64,000 bases of DNA. It comes from Bin80 sp026708685. GTDB taxonomy: Bacteria; Bacteroidota; Rhodothermia; Rhodothermales; Bin80. Both the position numbers and the translations under genes were made by a program. Each line of letters begins with the position of its first letter. Positions within the stretch are counted from its first letter, which is position 1. Location: positions 2,356,001 through 2,420,000 of the forward strand of contig OZ241742.1 of NCBI GenBank assembly GCA_965200955.1. The letters are read 5' to 3'. Positions 53,053 through 62,495 of this stretch are shown one piece after another. The notes under the pieces are model-generated. The model had not been told where the DNA came from. It ran no database searches and worked only from the letters and a program-made list of their open reading frames with translations.

Positions 53053-54156
53053 TTAAATCAAAAGCAATCCAAGACCTGCACCCCCTGCGACCAACCAGAC
53101 AGAGTTGACTTTGAATCGTAGAGTTGCGATTGCGGCCAATATGAAGATGGTGATGGGTGCCCAATCAGTGAGAATGTTCATGCCAAGTCGAATGGTGACA
53201 ACAAGCATGAGAGCGACAGCACTCACATTGACGGCATCAAGAAACGCCCCCATTAATGTCGATTTGCGTAGACGGGGAATCAGGGGGTTCAGTATACTGA
53301 CAAATACAAACGAAGGAAGGAATATGGCAACCGTTGCAATCATGCCGCCTTGCCACCCACCCAAGAAAACTCCAATAAAGGTGGCCGTACTTAGGACTGG
53401 TCCAGGCGTGAACTGCCCAATAGCAATAGCATCAAGGAGTTGCTGTTGCGTCAGCCATCCATAGGTTTGGACAAGACCACCCTCCAAAAAGGCGATTAGA
53501 ACATACCCGCTTCCATAAAGGACTGCACCTACCTTTAGAAAAAACCATCCGAGTGTCCAGATGCTATACTCCACTTTGGGGGTTTGTAACAGTCCATAAA
53601 GAAAGGGAAGCACAGCGGTGATCGTAGACAGTCGGTGTCTCCAATAATAAAGGGCACTTAAACCTAAGATTCCTCCTCCCAACATGGCAAACACTTCGTT
53701 GATTCCATAAAGTAGTGCAATGGAAACAGCAACACCAATTGGAACCAAAGACCATGATTTCACAGCTGATTTCCCTAAGCGCCACAGTGCTCCCAGGATG
53801 ATGGCCATGACGGCAGGTTTAATTCCCTGAATAAAGGGTTCTACCTCGGGGACTTGACCATACTCAGCATACAGCCAACCGAGAGCACCTGTCATCAACG
53901 CTGCAGGTAGAATGAAACAAAGACCAGCGACAATCATTCCTGCAATCCCCTGTCTCTCATAGCCCACATGCATAGCCATTTCCGTAGAGTTAGGACCAGG
54001 GATCAGATTTGTGGCTCCTACTAGATCCAGAAAATGTTCTCTGGTCAGCCATTTGCGTCTTGTGACGACTTCATCATCAATCATGGCGATGACAGCCGCA
54101 GGACCACCGAAACCAATAAAACCTAATTTGAGGAAAAGGCGTATTAACTCCTTCAT
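53053..54156 (-). CDS. chrA: Chromate transporter family protein
   Basis: The 367-residue membrane protein has both homologous halves of CHR proteins: LGFIGFGGPAAVIAMIDDEVV and NLIPGPNSTEMAMHVGY in the first, VGAVLYGSGYVLIAFLEGGLV and AIGQFTPGPVLSTATFIG in the second. These are the conserved GFGGP and PGP motifs. It is predicted to export chromate or exchange sulfate-like oxyanions, though many family members have other or unknown roles. The ATG at 54156 is used rather than the preceding TTG. It is divergent from the DCC gene, only 12 bp apart at the starts. Confidence 0.9.
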   Translation of the reverse strand: MKELIRLFLKLGFIGFGGPAAVIAMIDDEVVTRRKWLTREHFLDLVGATNLIPGPNSTEMAMHVGYERQGIAGMIVAGLCFILPAALMTGALGWLYAEYGQVPEVEPFIQGIKPAVMAIILGALWRLGKSAVKSWSLVPIGVAVSIALLYGINEVFAMLGGGILGLSALYYWRHRLSTITAVLPFLYGLLQTPKVEYSIWTLGWFFLKVGAVLYGSGYVLIAFLEGGLVQTYGWLTQQQLLDAIAIGQFTPGPVLSTATFIGVFLGGWQGGMIATVAIFLPSFVFVSILNPLIPRLRKSTLMGAFLDAVNVSAVALMLVVTIRLGMNILTDWAPITIFILAAIATLRFKVNSVWLVAGGAGLGLLLI

Positions 54157-54168
54157 CAACCTAAGAAT

Positions 54169-54504
54169 ATGTCCAAAAAAATAGAAATCAACTACGATGG
54201 AGAATGTGCCTTTTGTGCATCTTCCATACGTTGGCTACGCCAACATGATCATGGAAATCAACTCTCCTACAAAACGCTTCCCAAGGGTGCATCATGTGTG
54301 AAATTACAGGATGAAGATGGAACATGGGAAGCATCAACAGCCGCCCTCAGGGCAGTGGGGCATCTTGGGGGAAAATGGAGAGTCATCTCTCGGATTTTGA
54401 TGCTGATCCCAAGGCAAGTACGTGATGCATTGTATAGATTGATTGCGAAACACAGACATTCATTATCTACTGGCGTTCAAGCAACTCAAAATAACGCTGA
54501 ATAA
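54169..54504 (+). CDS. DCC (DUF393) thiol-disulfide oxidoreductase-like protein
   Basis: The 111-residue protein starts INYDGECAFCASSIRWLRQHD, the YDGxCxxC signature that names the DCC family; the CxxC motif lies at residues about 12-15. ASTAALRAVGHLGGKW and the hydrophobic ISRILMLIPRQVRDALYRLI complete the domain. Family proteins are presumed thiol redox proteins, sometimes membrane associated. Only 12 bp separate its ATG from the divergent chrA start, so the two promoters must lie inside the opposing genes. Its 3' end overlaps the DUF4175 gene by 38 bp. Confidence 0.87.
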   Translation: MSKKIEINYDGECAFCASSIRWLRQHDHGNQLSYKTLPKGASCVKLQDEDGTWEASTAALRAVGHLGGKWRVISRILMLIPRQVRDALYRLIAKHRHSLSTGVQATQNNAE

Positions 54505-57500
54505 GTCTCTGATAGTCTCGGGTGTACCCACTCTCCAATGCGTCAATCAACGCCCGCTGTAGCTGATCAATCGACATATTTTCCCGTAGTGGTGGGGGCG
54601 GTTGTCGGTCGATTTCAGAGGCCTGTTGGCTTTCACGCCTTCGTTCCCGTCCTCGCTCTTGTAGACTTCTGGATGCATCAAGTAATCGGGTGAGGATTTG
54701 CTGCTGCCTCTGTCTTGTAGGACGATTGACCTGACCAGATTGTAGGTCACGAACCGTTTCTTCCATCTGTTGGGCAATCCGTTCCAGATCCCCCGCCAGT
54801 CGGTTGGCCAGATCTCGTTGTTGTGCTAAATCTGTCAGTTGGCGGCGCATTGCTTCCTGCTGAGCTGCAATTTGATTTAAACGCTCCTGCATATCTGGAC
54901 TGAGACGTTCTCCTGATGGCTGTCCAAATAATTCAGCCATAGCTTTATTCAACTGGTCCTGTTGTTGTGCCATTTGTTGGAGTTGTTGAATCATATTCTC
55001 CATGGACATTCCTCCACCACCTGAGGATGAAGAGGAATTCATCAACTGTTCTAGTAATTCACTCAGTAGAAACGCTAAATCATTGAGGCTGGTCATGGAC
55101 TGTCCTCCATGAGACTCTGCTGAAATAGGATCTCGATCGGTCAATTCTTCAACCGATGCATTCATGTTCAAGAGAGCATTCCCTGCATATCGTTGAGCAT
55201 CCCGTGGCAACTGCGGTAAGTGGCGTGCCAGAGACTGAAGAGAGTCAGAAATGAGTGCACCGCCAGTGGCCAAGATCGATTGTCTTCGGGCAAAACCTCG
55301 CAGTAATGGGCTTTCGTGCGTAGCATCTCGAATCTCTGCACGAAGCTGTTCTTGATCTATGGAGAGTCGAAGTGTATTACTGAGAACCTGTTTAAGTGCA
55401 GCTGTATTGATGCTCATCTGTTGGCCCGCCATTCCGCTCTGAATATCAGACAGGTCAGATTGGAGTTGAGACATGGCCTGACTCATCTGCTGCTGCCCCT
55501 GATTGGCCTGCTGCATTTGTCCCGACTGCATCTGTTGAGCATTCATCTGCATTTGTTCGGGAAGTTCTTGGGATGCAGTTTGTTGATTCAGTTGTTGCAT
55601 TTGAGAGGTGGGAACGTTCTTAAGATCACTCATGCGTTCGGCAATGTCTTGCATTTTTTCTTCAAGCGACATCATCTCTTGAGATGCCTGCTCCTGTTGC
55701 ATGGATAGAGATTCATCAGGATCAGTCATCATGGAATCCTGAGCAGTTTGCTCTGCGAGATTGTCTTGAACATTCTTTAAATCTTCAGCACGTTTGGCAG
55801 CTTCCTCAAGTTGTTGCTGAATCTGAAAGTTTTTGAACAGTTCAAGCGTACGCTCCATTCTTTCTCTGAACATTTCTTCATTAAACTCAAACTTCTCCAG
55901 CGATTCCTGCATGCCTGCAGGGTCCAGATCTGACATAGCCTCCTGTAGTTCTTGAAGTGCCTCTAGGAGTTCAGGAGAATTGATTTCCTGGGTGACGTTC
56001 TGGATTTCATCAAACAGATCAAGGAGCTCATCGCTCACCAGCTCGTGATCATCCATTTGCTCGGCGGCTTCGGCCATATTCTGGGCCAACTCATCCACTC
56101 GATTCTGGAGCATTTCCTGGGTTTGTCGAAGGGCTTCAAGGTTTTGACGGTCATCCCAACTGGAATCCTGTTTTCTGCGTACTTCATCTCGTAGTTCATC
56201 AAACTGATCTCGTACTTGTTGTGCATCTTCAATCAACGATTCAAGATTGGATTCGGTATTTTCTTGAATGGACTCTAGAGCCTCGTAACGTTCGGTAATG
56301 GAAGGCAGGCGTAAGGTCTGGGTTGTTGAAACTCTCTTTTTTGCTCCGTTGTAGCCGTCATTATCCCAAATCGTCACATAATAGCTGATCACATCTCCGG
56401 GTACAATATCAAGTTGAGTCGTGGCATCCAAGTCCCAGAGATATTGAACTTCAAGCGTGGATGGAATCGGCAGGTTCAAAACATCATAGGATTCCATGGT
56501 GTCCCCAAAACGACTTTCGGATAAACGCCACGAGAGCGTAAATCGTGAAAATCCAAAATCATCCTGAACTCGGATCGTCAATGGTATAAGTAGCTCAAAA
56601 TCCATATCTGTACTCGCCGATGGAGAGATGATTTCCACCGATGGATAGCGATCAACAATGGGGGTGATGGAATACGTAATGGGGTCAAGGTTTCGTACTC
56701 CACTACGCGATTCAAGAAGGATCTGGTAGGTGGTTTCGTCGTGAATTTCAATGGTTGCAGACGATTCTTCAAAGATCACATCATTGGAGTCAGCATCTAT
56801 CGAAAGCCATGCATGTACATCCGCCATGCTTGAACTTATCGTAATGGTAGCTTGGGTACCCTGTAACGCAGTGATATGCCCCGTGCCAGATGGTAATTGC
56901 TCAGTAGAGAGTCCAGTATAGGCTGGCGGATCAAGTGAGATCTGGAGGTTACGTAAGACAGGGCGGTCAACAATTGTAATTTTATACCATGGAGAAGAAA
57001 CGGATCCAGCGACAGCACGGTATCGTAAGGGGAAGCGTATGTTGTTTTCGTGATGAACAAACTGACCCAGAGAATCAGCACCTATTTGATTGGAACGAAC
57101 AGAGGTCTCAGCAACAGTACCCAGTTCAAAGGTCACGATTTCAGGAAGCTGGGCACCGAATGCTTCGGCTATAACGGAAATGGAATCTCCCTTGATCACC
57201 TGAGTATCGCCGGGGCTCAGAACCAGCGAGAATGGGGTAGGGCGCTCAAAGGTAGTCCCAGGTGAGAAAAGGCGCACAGATGCGTGTTGCAATCCTTGGG
57301 GAGCTGCCAATACCAGAATCACCAACAGCCCCACAGGAATGACCAGAAATCGACTCCAGGACAGGGCATGCATCCAATTCACCTGATGGGTCAAGGACAT
57401 CTGGGAGACTTCCTGATCAAGCGTTTTCACGGCATGATCAATTAGAGGTTGTGGGGAAGCACTTGATTTGCCACTACAAAGTTCAAGGAGGCAAATGATC

Positions 57501-57829
57501 CGATTTTGCAGAGACGGTTTTCCAAGGGTCACGAAGAGGGCGATCCTGTGGTACTTTGATCGGTTGATCCACCCATAGAGCCATGGCCACACGACCAGCC
57601 ATGTGAGGAGCACGAGAGATGCACCTGTCCAAACCCAGAATAGGATACTCCGCCAGAGAGTAGGAATCCACAGACGCATTTCCACCATTAACAGGAGCGT
57701 TAGCCAACTTGCCACCACCAGAATGACCAGAACAATGCCCACCGAAACACGTTCTGCTACCACCCGACTCCAGCACATCCGAAGTTGCTGCTGAATCTCC
57801 GTCAATATATCTCTGGACTCATCACTCAT
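54467..57829 (-). CDS. DUF4175 family large membrane-anchored coiled-coil protein
   Basis: The 1120-residue protein has hydrophobic helices near the N-terminus (VGIVLVILVVASWLTLLLMV, SILFWVWTGASLVLLTWLVV and a third near residue 170), then a beta-rich, Ig-like periplasmic region (about 190-500: SLVLSPGDTQVIKGDSISVI, ISLDPPAYTGLS, DDFGFSRFTLSWRLSE). From about 520 it is a long, charged, glutamine- and methionine-rich coiled coil (QMQQLNQQTASQELPEQ, QQMSQAMSQLQSD) with repeated LAQQRDLANRLAGDLERIA-type elements. This matches DUF4175 proteins of Bacteroidota and Proteobacteria, whose role is unknown. The start ATG is at 57829. Confidence 0.85.
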   Translation of the reverse strand: MSDESRDILTEIQQQLRMCWSRVVAERVSVGIVLVILVVASWLTLLLMVEMRLWIPTLWRSILFWVWTGASLVLLTWLVVWPWLYGWINRSKYHRIALFVTLGKPSLQNRIICLLELCSGKSSASPQPLIDHAVKTLDQEVSQMSLTHQVNWMHALSWSRFLVIPVGLLVILVLAAPQGLQHASVRLFSPGTTFERPTPFSLVLSPGDTQVIKGDSISVIAEAFGAQLPEIVTFELGTVAETSVRSNQIGADSLGQFVHHENNIRFPLRYRAVAGSVSSPWYKITIVDRPVLRNLQISLDPPAYTGLSTEQLPSGTGHITALQGTQATITISSSMADVHAWLSIDADSNDVIFEESSATIEIHDETTYQILLESRSGVRNLDPITYSITPIVDRYPSVEIISPSASTDMDFELLIPLTIRVQDDFGFSRFTLSWRLSESRFGDTMESYDVLNLPIPSTLEVQYLWDLDATTQLDIVPGDVISYYVTIWDNDGYNGAKKRVSTTQTLRLPSITERYEALESIQENTESNLESLIEDAQQVRDQFDELRDEVRRKQDSSWDDRQNLEALRQTQEMLQNRVDELAQNMAEAAEQMDDHELVSDELLDLFDEIQNVTQEINSPELLEALQELQEAMSDLDPAGMQESLEKFEFNEEMFRERMERTLELFKNFQIQQQLEEAAKRAEDLKNVQDNLAEQTAQDSMMTDPDESLSMQQEQASQEMMSLEEKMQDIAERMSDLKNVPTSQMQQLNQQTASQELPEQMQMNAQQMQSGQMQQANQGQQQMSQAMSQLQSDLSDIQSGMAGQQMSINTAALKQVLSNTLRLSIDQEQLRAEIRDATHESPLLRGFARRQSILATGGALISDSLQSLARHLPQLPRDAQRYAGNALLNMNASVEELTDRDPISAESHGGQSMTSLNDLAFLLSELLEQLMNSSSSSGGGGMSMENMIQQLQQMAQQQDQLNKAMAELFGQPSGERLSPDMQERLNQIAAQQEAMRRQLTDLAQQRDLANRLAGDLERIAQQMEETVRDLQSGQVNRPTRQRQQQILTRLLDASRSLQERGRERRRESQQASEIDRQPPPPLRENMSIDQLQRALIDALESGYTRDYQRLIQRYFELLERQ

Positions 57830-58468
57830 AGGGCTATTTCATTAAGATATGATTGAAGGAAGCACTACTTTCATGGTAGCATACTTATTCATGATCACTA
57901 ACAATCATCAAAATGCACGATGGGAAAGTGGTATCGTAGTGATGAACTTCTAACAACATTTATTCAATTAATAAGCAAGACCATAAATGATGAATGAAGA
58001 TTCGTCATAATCCGAGAAAAAAGTCTATCCAATATCAAAATTTGACAAGTAGAAATCCTTTGAAGAAGAGTACGAAATCGATTATTCTTGTATATATCTT
58101 GCTAATTTATGTTCCCTCAAATCCTGAGTAATTAGGCTGGCACGATGGATAAATAAAGTCCATTTCTATTTCGTATACCATGCCAAGACGAGAACAGTGC
58201 ATGGTGGTTGTTTTCCAATGCTTCTTATATTCGTCAATGTGACGGTTCTCAACGGATCATGTACTCATCAACATTAGAGTGTTGCTTGATAAGATGTGGA
58301 GCGATCTCTGGATTGCGATTGATTTTTTTCAGCACTGGAAATCAAGTATGTTGACAAAATTCATGCTTTGAACTTAATAAAACTTTAGATTGATGATTGA
58401 GCAGATGACTTGGTTGACATTGTTGGTATCGTCGTAATTCTATCTTTTTTTAGGGCGATGTGGAAATC
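57830..58468. other. Non-coding, apparently decayed region
   Basis: About 640 bp with high AT and no open frame worth calling. No RNA gene or terminator was seen. It borders several decayed genes. Confidence 0.4.
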
Positions 58469-58605
58469 ATGGGAGGTATTGAAACTGAGATGGTACAGAT
58501 GGAGCGGCGGTTAGAAACGAAAATTCTTGAATCAAGATTGAGATGATTGATCGATTGTCAAAACTTGAAGGAATGATAGAGAGACAGAAGCGATGTTGCC
58601 CCTGA
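58469..58605 (+). pseudogene. Possible decayed coiled-coil gene fragment
   Basis: An ATG opens MGGIETEMVQMERRLETKIL; the frame stops after ESRLR, but a +1 shift continues EMIDRLSKLEGMIERQKR to a TGA at 58603. The charged, heptad-like style recalls the interrupted coiled-coil gene at 52.4 kb. It is short, so this could be chance. Confidence 0.3.
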
Positions 58606-58621
58606 GGCTCTGCAAGAGCCT
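58605..58621. repeat. 7-bp stem hairpin
   Basis: AGGCTCT, a GCA loop and AGAGCCT form a perfect small hairpin directly after the decayed fragment. No T-run follows, so it is not a clear terminator on this strand. It loosely resembles the ends of the palindromic repeats near 2 kb. Confidence 0.4.
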
Positions 58622-58908
58622 TGAAATTCATCATTGGGAATAGCCGACTGTATGTAGTTTCATCCTGTTTTTGTAGTCGGGTTTTATTTCAACAATGGAG
58701 GCATCCATTGTAGCAATCATGTCCCTAGCGGGCTGGTGCAGTTTGATCAATATTATTGTTTGGTTTGATCTGATTGTTCCTGCGGATTCATTACTCTCAA
58801 TGTGAGGCTCCATAATGCCCGAATTTATTTTTTTTTCGAAAGTGTAATTAAATGGGAATTGTATCGCAAAGTAACAATGGATATGCGGATTCAGAGCAAT
58901 CAGTGGAT

Positions 58909-59384
58909 TCATTTCTTGGAATCCTTACGAGCCTTGGGTAAGTCAATGGGTTGAAACACTGCTTTTCGCATGGTCTCAATATCTACACCCGGCATATCAA
59001 ACTCCTCATTCAACTCCTCACGTTTTGAGTTACTCATATTCCTGCGTTTACCTCCTATATAGGTTTCATCTACTTCAACTGGACCAGCAAAAGGTTCATT
59101 TAGACTCAGTTCAAACACAGCACGAAGTCTATGCAAAATAAACCAAGCAGCTTTCTGTCCATTCCCAATTCCCTATATAATTTCATAGAGGATATACCTT
59201 TGATGTTTGTGAGAAACAAATCAATACCAATAGCCGAGTTACGATAACTGATCTTAGAGACTTCCAGGACTGTTCCAGTCTTAACACTGAACATAGGCCT
59301 CTTATCACATTCACGGCAGTGATTATCCATATAATTCCCAATTAAATCATTTCGTACAGAGAGGCCTTTTCGCAGATTAGACAA
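58909..59384 (-). pseudogene. IS1595-family (ISXO2-like) transposase remnant, frameshifted
   Basis: Reading from the 59384 side, the first frame gives HCRECDKRPMFSVKTGTVLE and FLTNIKGISSMKLYRELG, the zinc-ribbon and helical region of IS1595 transposases. A single-base shift near 59155 moves to the second frame, QKAAWFILHRLRAVFELS, then GPVEVDETYIGGKRRNM with the first catalytic Asp-Glu region. The sequence ends in unrelated residues before the rest of the DDE domain. It is a truncated, inactive insertion-sequence copy; no terminal repeats were identified. Confidence 0.8.
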
Positions 59385-59642
59385 GATTTGACAAAGTTCA
59401 TATTCATGATTTGAGTTGCTGCCGGATCAAGTGATAATTCAGATGGCAAAGTATCATTTCTATCAATTTGATTGATTTTGGAAATCTCAGGGATGAACAT
59501 CATCTAAATCCAAAGTATGAATGTAATGACTACATTGATCGTAGTGGTCAGTATGTTTTTGAGCTTGACTGAGATAGAACAGAAACTTCCTCACGTAAGG
59601 TTGGATCACAGTATTCAAAGTCTCTTATGTCTGATTGGTGGG
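59385..59642. other. Short intergenic region
   Basis: About 260 bp between the transposase remnant and the ATPase gene end. A short plus-strand frame here shows no recognisable product. Confidence 0.4.
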
Positions 59643-60764
59643 TCAGGCATTATTCGTCATTGCATGATATATGGATTGCGGCGGCACATAGGACCCATGC
59701 TCGCTCTCTACAAGAGCACCATATCGTAGATATCCGTCGAAAACCTTCTCGGCCTCCCACCGATCACAGGATGAGCTGATAAGTGCCTCAATGACATCGG
59801 ATTTGTAAAGATACGGGTTGGGGGATGACTCGTGGATGCATTGAAGTAGGATGTCCACATGATCTGAGTGTCCGAAGATGTAGTGATTAAAGTGGAAGTT
59901 GATGGACTTGCGTCCCTTGGCCAAGACTTGCCGCAGTCCAGCATCCGTCATGATGCCTCCATAGGATCGCAAGTGCTCTGCGGCATCATGAGCATAAGAG
60001 CTCGTGAAGAGCGCAAACCCACATGTTTCTTTGATCATCGCTTCCTCCCATTCGGTCGTGTCGCCCTGAGCATTCCCATCTTCAACCATCCAGTCGCGGA
60101 TGATCGCCCGCTCCTCGTCTTGACTGAGCCATCCAATGTCCTTAATGTTTTTGGGAGAGAAGGTATATCCTGCTTTTTGGAAGCCTCTGTGAGTGAGTGG
60201 GTTTCCAGCCGCGATAAAGACTACTGGCCTATTGATGTTCCCCGATTCAATGCGATGGAGGAATTGTCGTATTACGGAGGCCATACTGGGAGGGAGCCTC
60301 TCAGAGATATAATGTGCCTTCCTCCTCAGCAAAAGAAGCGGAGTCGTACCTTCGCCGAGTACCTGGTCCATTTTGTGTGCAAAGGACTCAACCATTCTTC
60401 CTCTTCTGAGTGTGTCCAGAACAGGATCCGTCAGTGTCCATGAATGATCTGGGTTGCAAACACCCACGTCCTCACCTCTAATCTGAGCACTGAGACAGGC
60501 TGGGTGCCACAGGGACTCCCATGAAATGTCAATCGGATTCCAGCCCAAACTGACCCCCATCTTCCAGCATTGATCCAATAATGCAACCTTGCCTGAGCCT
60601 CCAGGACCTTCAACAAGTAGAGTTGTACCGCCATGGCCTGCCTCTTTGGCCTTTGTGAGGAGTTTACGAAGGGGGGAGAGAATGTGTGTTCGCCCGTGGA
60701 AGTGGCGAGATGCCCCAATACCTAAATCTCCATTACGATATGGAGATGGGAATTTATGCTTCAT
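59643..60764 (-). CDS. AAA-type ATPase with degenerate Walker B
   Basis: The 373-residue soluble protein has FHGRTHILSPLRKLLTKA, Walker A GPGGSGKVALLDQ (about residues 53-65), a hydrophobic strand at the Walker B position reading TTPLLLLRRKAHYISE where LLhhDE-type acidic residues are expected, a sensor-like NRPVVFIAAGNPLTHRGF, and a winged-helix-like C-terminal part (PYLYKSDVIEALISSSCDRW, GYLRYGALVESEHGSYVPP). This resembles archaeal-type or STAND-like AAA ATPases with a DNA-binding tail. The frame is intact and its codon usage looks richer in GC than its neighbours, suggesting acquisition. Role unknown; loss of the acidic residues questions ATP hydrolysis. Confidence 0.75.
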   Translation of the reverse strand: MKHKFPSPYRNGDLGIGASRHFHGRTHILSPLRKLLTKAKEAGHGGTTLLVEGPGGSGKVALLDQCWKMGVSLGWNPIDISWESLWHPACLSAQIRGEDVGVCNPDHSWTLTDPVLDTLRRGRMVESFAHKMDQVLGEGTTPLLLLRRKAHYISERLPPSMASVIRQFLHRIESGNINRPVVFIAAGNPLTHRGFQKAGYTFSPKNIKDIGWLSQDEERAIIRDWMVEDGNAQGDTTEWEEAMIKETCGFALFTSSYAHDAAEHLRSYGGIMTDAGLRQVLAKGRKSINFHFNHYIFGHSDHVDILLQCIHESSPNPYLYKSDVIEALISSSCDRWEAEKVFDGYLRYGALVESEHGSYVPPQSIYHAMTNNA

Positions 60765-61232
60765 GCTGGTAATAATTCGTGATGATTTATGAGATGGTTA
60801 GATAACCAACAATAGCTCCTTACGTTCCCATAAGGAAAATGACACGCTCATCAAAGCTTCTAAAACCATGATGGAATGGCTTTTTCCCACCCCCACCTGT
60901 CCATTAGACCATTGCATATAGAAGATTGTGCTGTTTTTTTTCAGTTCATTAATTCAAGATTTTCGGATGTTTGAATCTGAAGATCATCAAATATTCATGT
61001 TACAGAGAATAAAGGAATGATTTGTTTTGAAAATCGATGACAAACCCCCATGAACGCTACCATCAAGGGTTGTTTTTTGATCAATTGCATTTGCTCAATT
61101 GGATCAATTATCCATGCTTTTGGTTTCATTGTCATAGCGAATATGCTCATTCTTGCTCCCGTAGAACTCAATTTAGTAATACATTAGTTTCACTTGAGAT
61201 TGTTCGCCCCTCATTTCACTGGATGAACTTAT
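60765..61232. other. Intergenic region before glgC
   Basis: About 470 bp with no supported gene. A short plus-strand frame ending at 61240 overlaps the glgC start and has a composition unlike a real protein. No clear promoter motif was identified. Confidence 0.4.
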
Positions 61233-62495
61233 ATGCGTGACTGTATTGCAATTATTCTCGGTGGCGGAGCTGGGTCCCGCCTCTTCCCCCTCACATTGCT
61301 ACGCTCAAAACCTGCTGTACCCCTTGCAGGAAAATACCGCCTGATTGATGTACCGGTGTCCAACTGTATTAATTCAAATATTAATAAAATCTTCGTACTG
61401 ACCCAATTCAACTCGGCAAGTTTGAATCGTCATCTTGCACATACCTATCGATTTGATAATTACCGAAGAGGGTTTGTTACCGTGATGGCTGCAGAACAGA
61501 CACAACGGTCGGCCAATTGGTTTCAAGGCACTGCAGACGCAGTTCGGCAATCCATACCACATGTGTCGATTTATCGCCAGAAGTATGTCCTCATCCTATC
61601 AGGTGATCAGCTGTACTCCATGGATTACCAAAAAATGATTGAAACTCATGTACAAAATGAGGCAGCAGTCACCGTGGCCACGATTCCTGTCACCGCTGAA
61701 GAAGCTTCTGGACTTGGAATCCTTAAAACTAATCAGGATGATCAGATCACAGAGTTTTATGAGAAGCCGAAGGATCTTACGGGTAAAACGAGCTTGGTCA
61801 CCGATGAGATGAAAGCTGAGGGACGCGAGTATCTAGCATCCATGGGCATCTATGTATTTAATAGTAAACTGTTGTTTGAAGCACTTGACATGTATCCGAA
61901 TGATCATGACTTTGGGAAACAAATCATTCCAAGGGCAATTCAGAAAGCAAAAGTCATGAGTTATTCATTCAATGGGTACTGGAGTGATATTGGTACCATT
62001 CGTTCTTATTATGAAGCTAGTTTAATGTTGACCGAACCTCAACCTGGCTTCAATATTTATAATCCAAATATGCGGTTGTATACTAATGCTCGCATGTTGG
62101 GGCCTGCGAAAATGTCCGGGACAAATCTCACCGATAGCCTTATTTCTGAGGGAAGTATGGTGGGAGAAAGTACGATTACAAGATCGGTGATTGGTATTCG
62201 ATCGTTTATCGGTAATCACACACAGATTCAGGATTCTGTCATCTTGGGAGCCGACTATTATCCTTGGCATAGTCTAGAAACTCGAGAGCGTGTTGAAGGA
62301 CCACAACAACCTGGAGTAGGAGATCACACTTATATAGAGGGAGCAATTATCGACAAAAACGTAAAGATTGGGAATCGTTGCATCATTCGCAACAAGGAAG
62401 GCGTACAAGAGCATGATGGAGAAAACTTCTTCATCCGTGACGGGATCGTTGTGATTCCGAAAAATGTGACCATTCCAGACGAAACTGTTATCTGA
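61233..62495 (+). CDS. glgC: Glucose-1-phosphate adenylyltransferase
   Basis: The 420-residue protein has the nucleotidyltransferase start DCIAIILGGGAGSRLFPLT, SKPAVPLAGKYRLIDVPVSN, the WFQGTADAVRQ motif, LSGDQLYSMDY, GYWSDIGTIRSYYEASLM and a C-terminal left-handed beta-helix (VIGIRSFIGNHTQIQDSVIL, GAIIDKNVKIGNRCIIRN). It makes ADP-glucose for glycogen synthesis. Length is normal. No other glycogen genes are in the window. Its stop overlaps the lipoprotein start by one base (TGATG). Confidence 0.94.
   Translation: MRDCIAIILGGGAGSRLFPLTLLRSKPAVPLAGKYRLIDVPVSNCINSNINKIFVLTQFNSASLNRHLAHTYRFDNYRRGFVTVMAAEQTQRSANWFQGTADAVRQSIPHVSIYRQKYVLILSGDQLYSMDYQKMIETHVQNEAAVTVATIPVTAEEASGLGILKTNQDDQITEFYEKPKDLTGKTSLVTDEMKAEGREYLASMGIYVFNSKLLFEALDMYPNDHDFGKQIIPRAIQKAKVMSYSFNGYWSDIGTIRSYYEASLMLTEPQPGFNIYNPNMRLYTNARMLGPAKMSGTNLTDSLISEGSMVGESTITRSVIGIRSFIGNHTQIQDSVILGADYYPWHSLETRERVEGPQQPGVGDHTYIEGAIIDKNVKIGNRCIIRNKEGVQEHDGENFFIRDGIVVIPKNVTIPDETVI

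Noticed and set aside
58631..58912. 93-codon minus-strand frame after the transposase remnant
   Set aside because: Does not match the expected C-terminal DDE part of IS1595 transposases and has no other recognisable feature.
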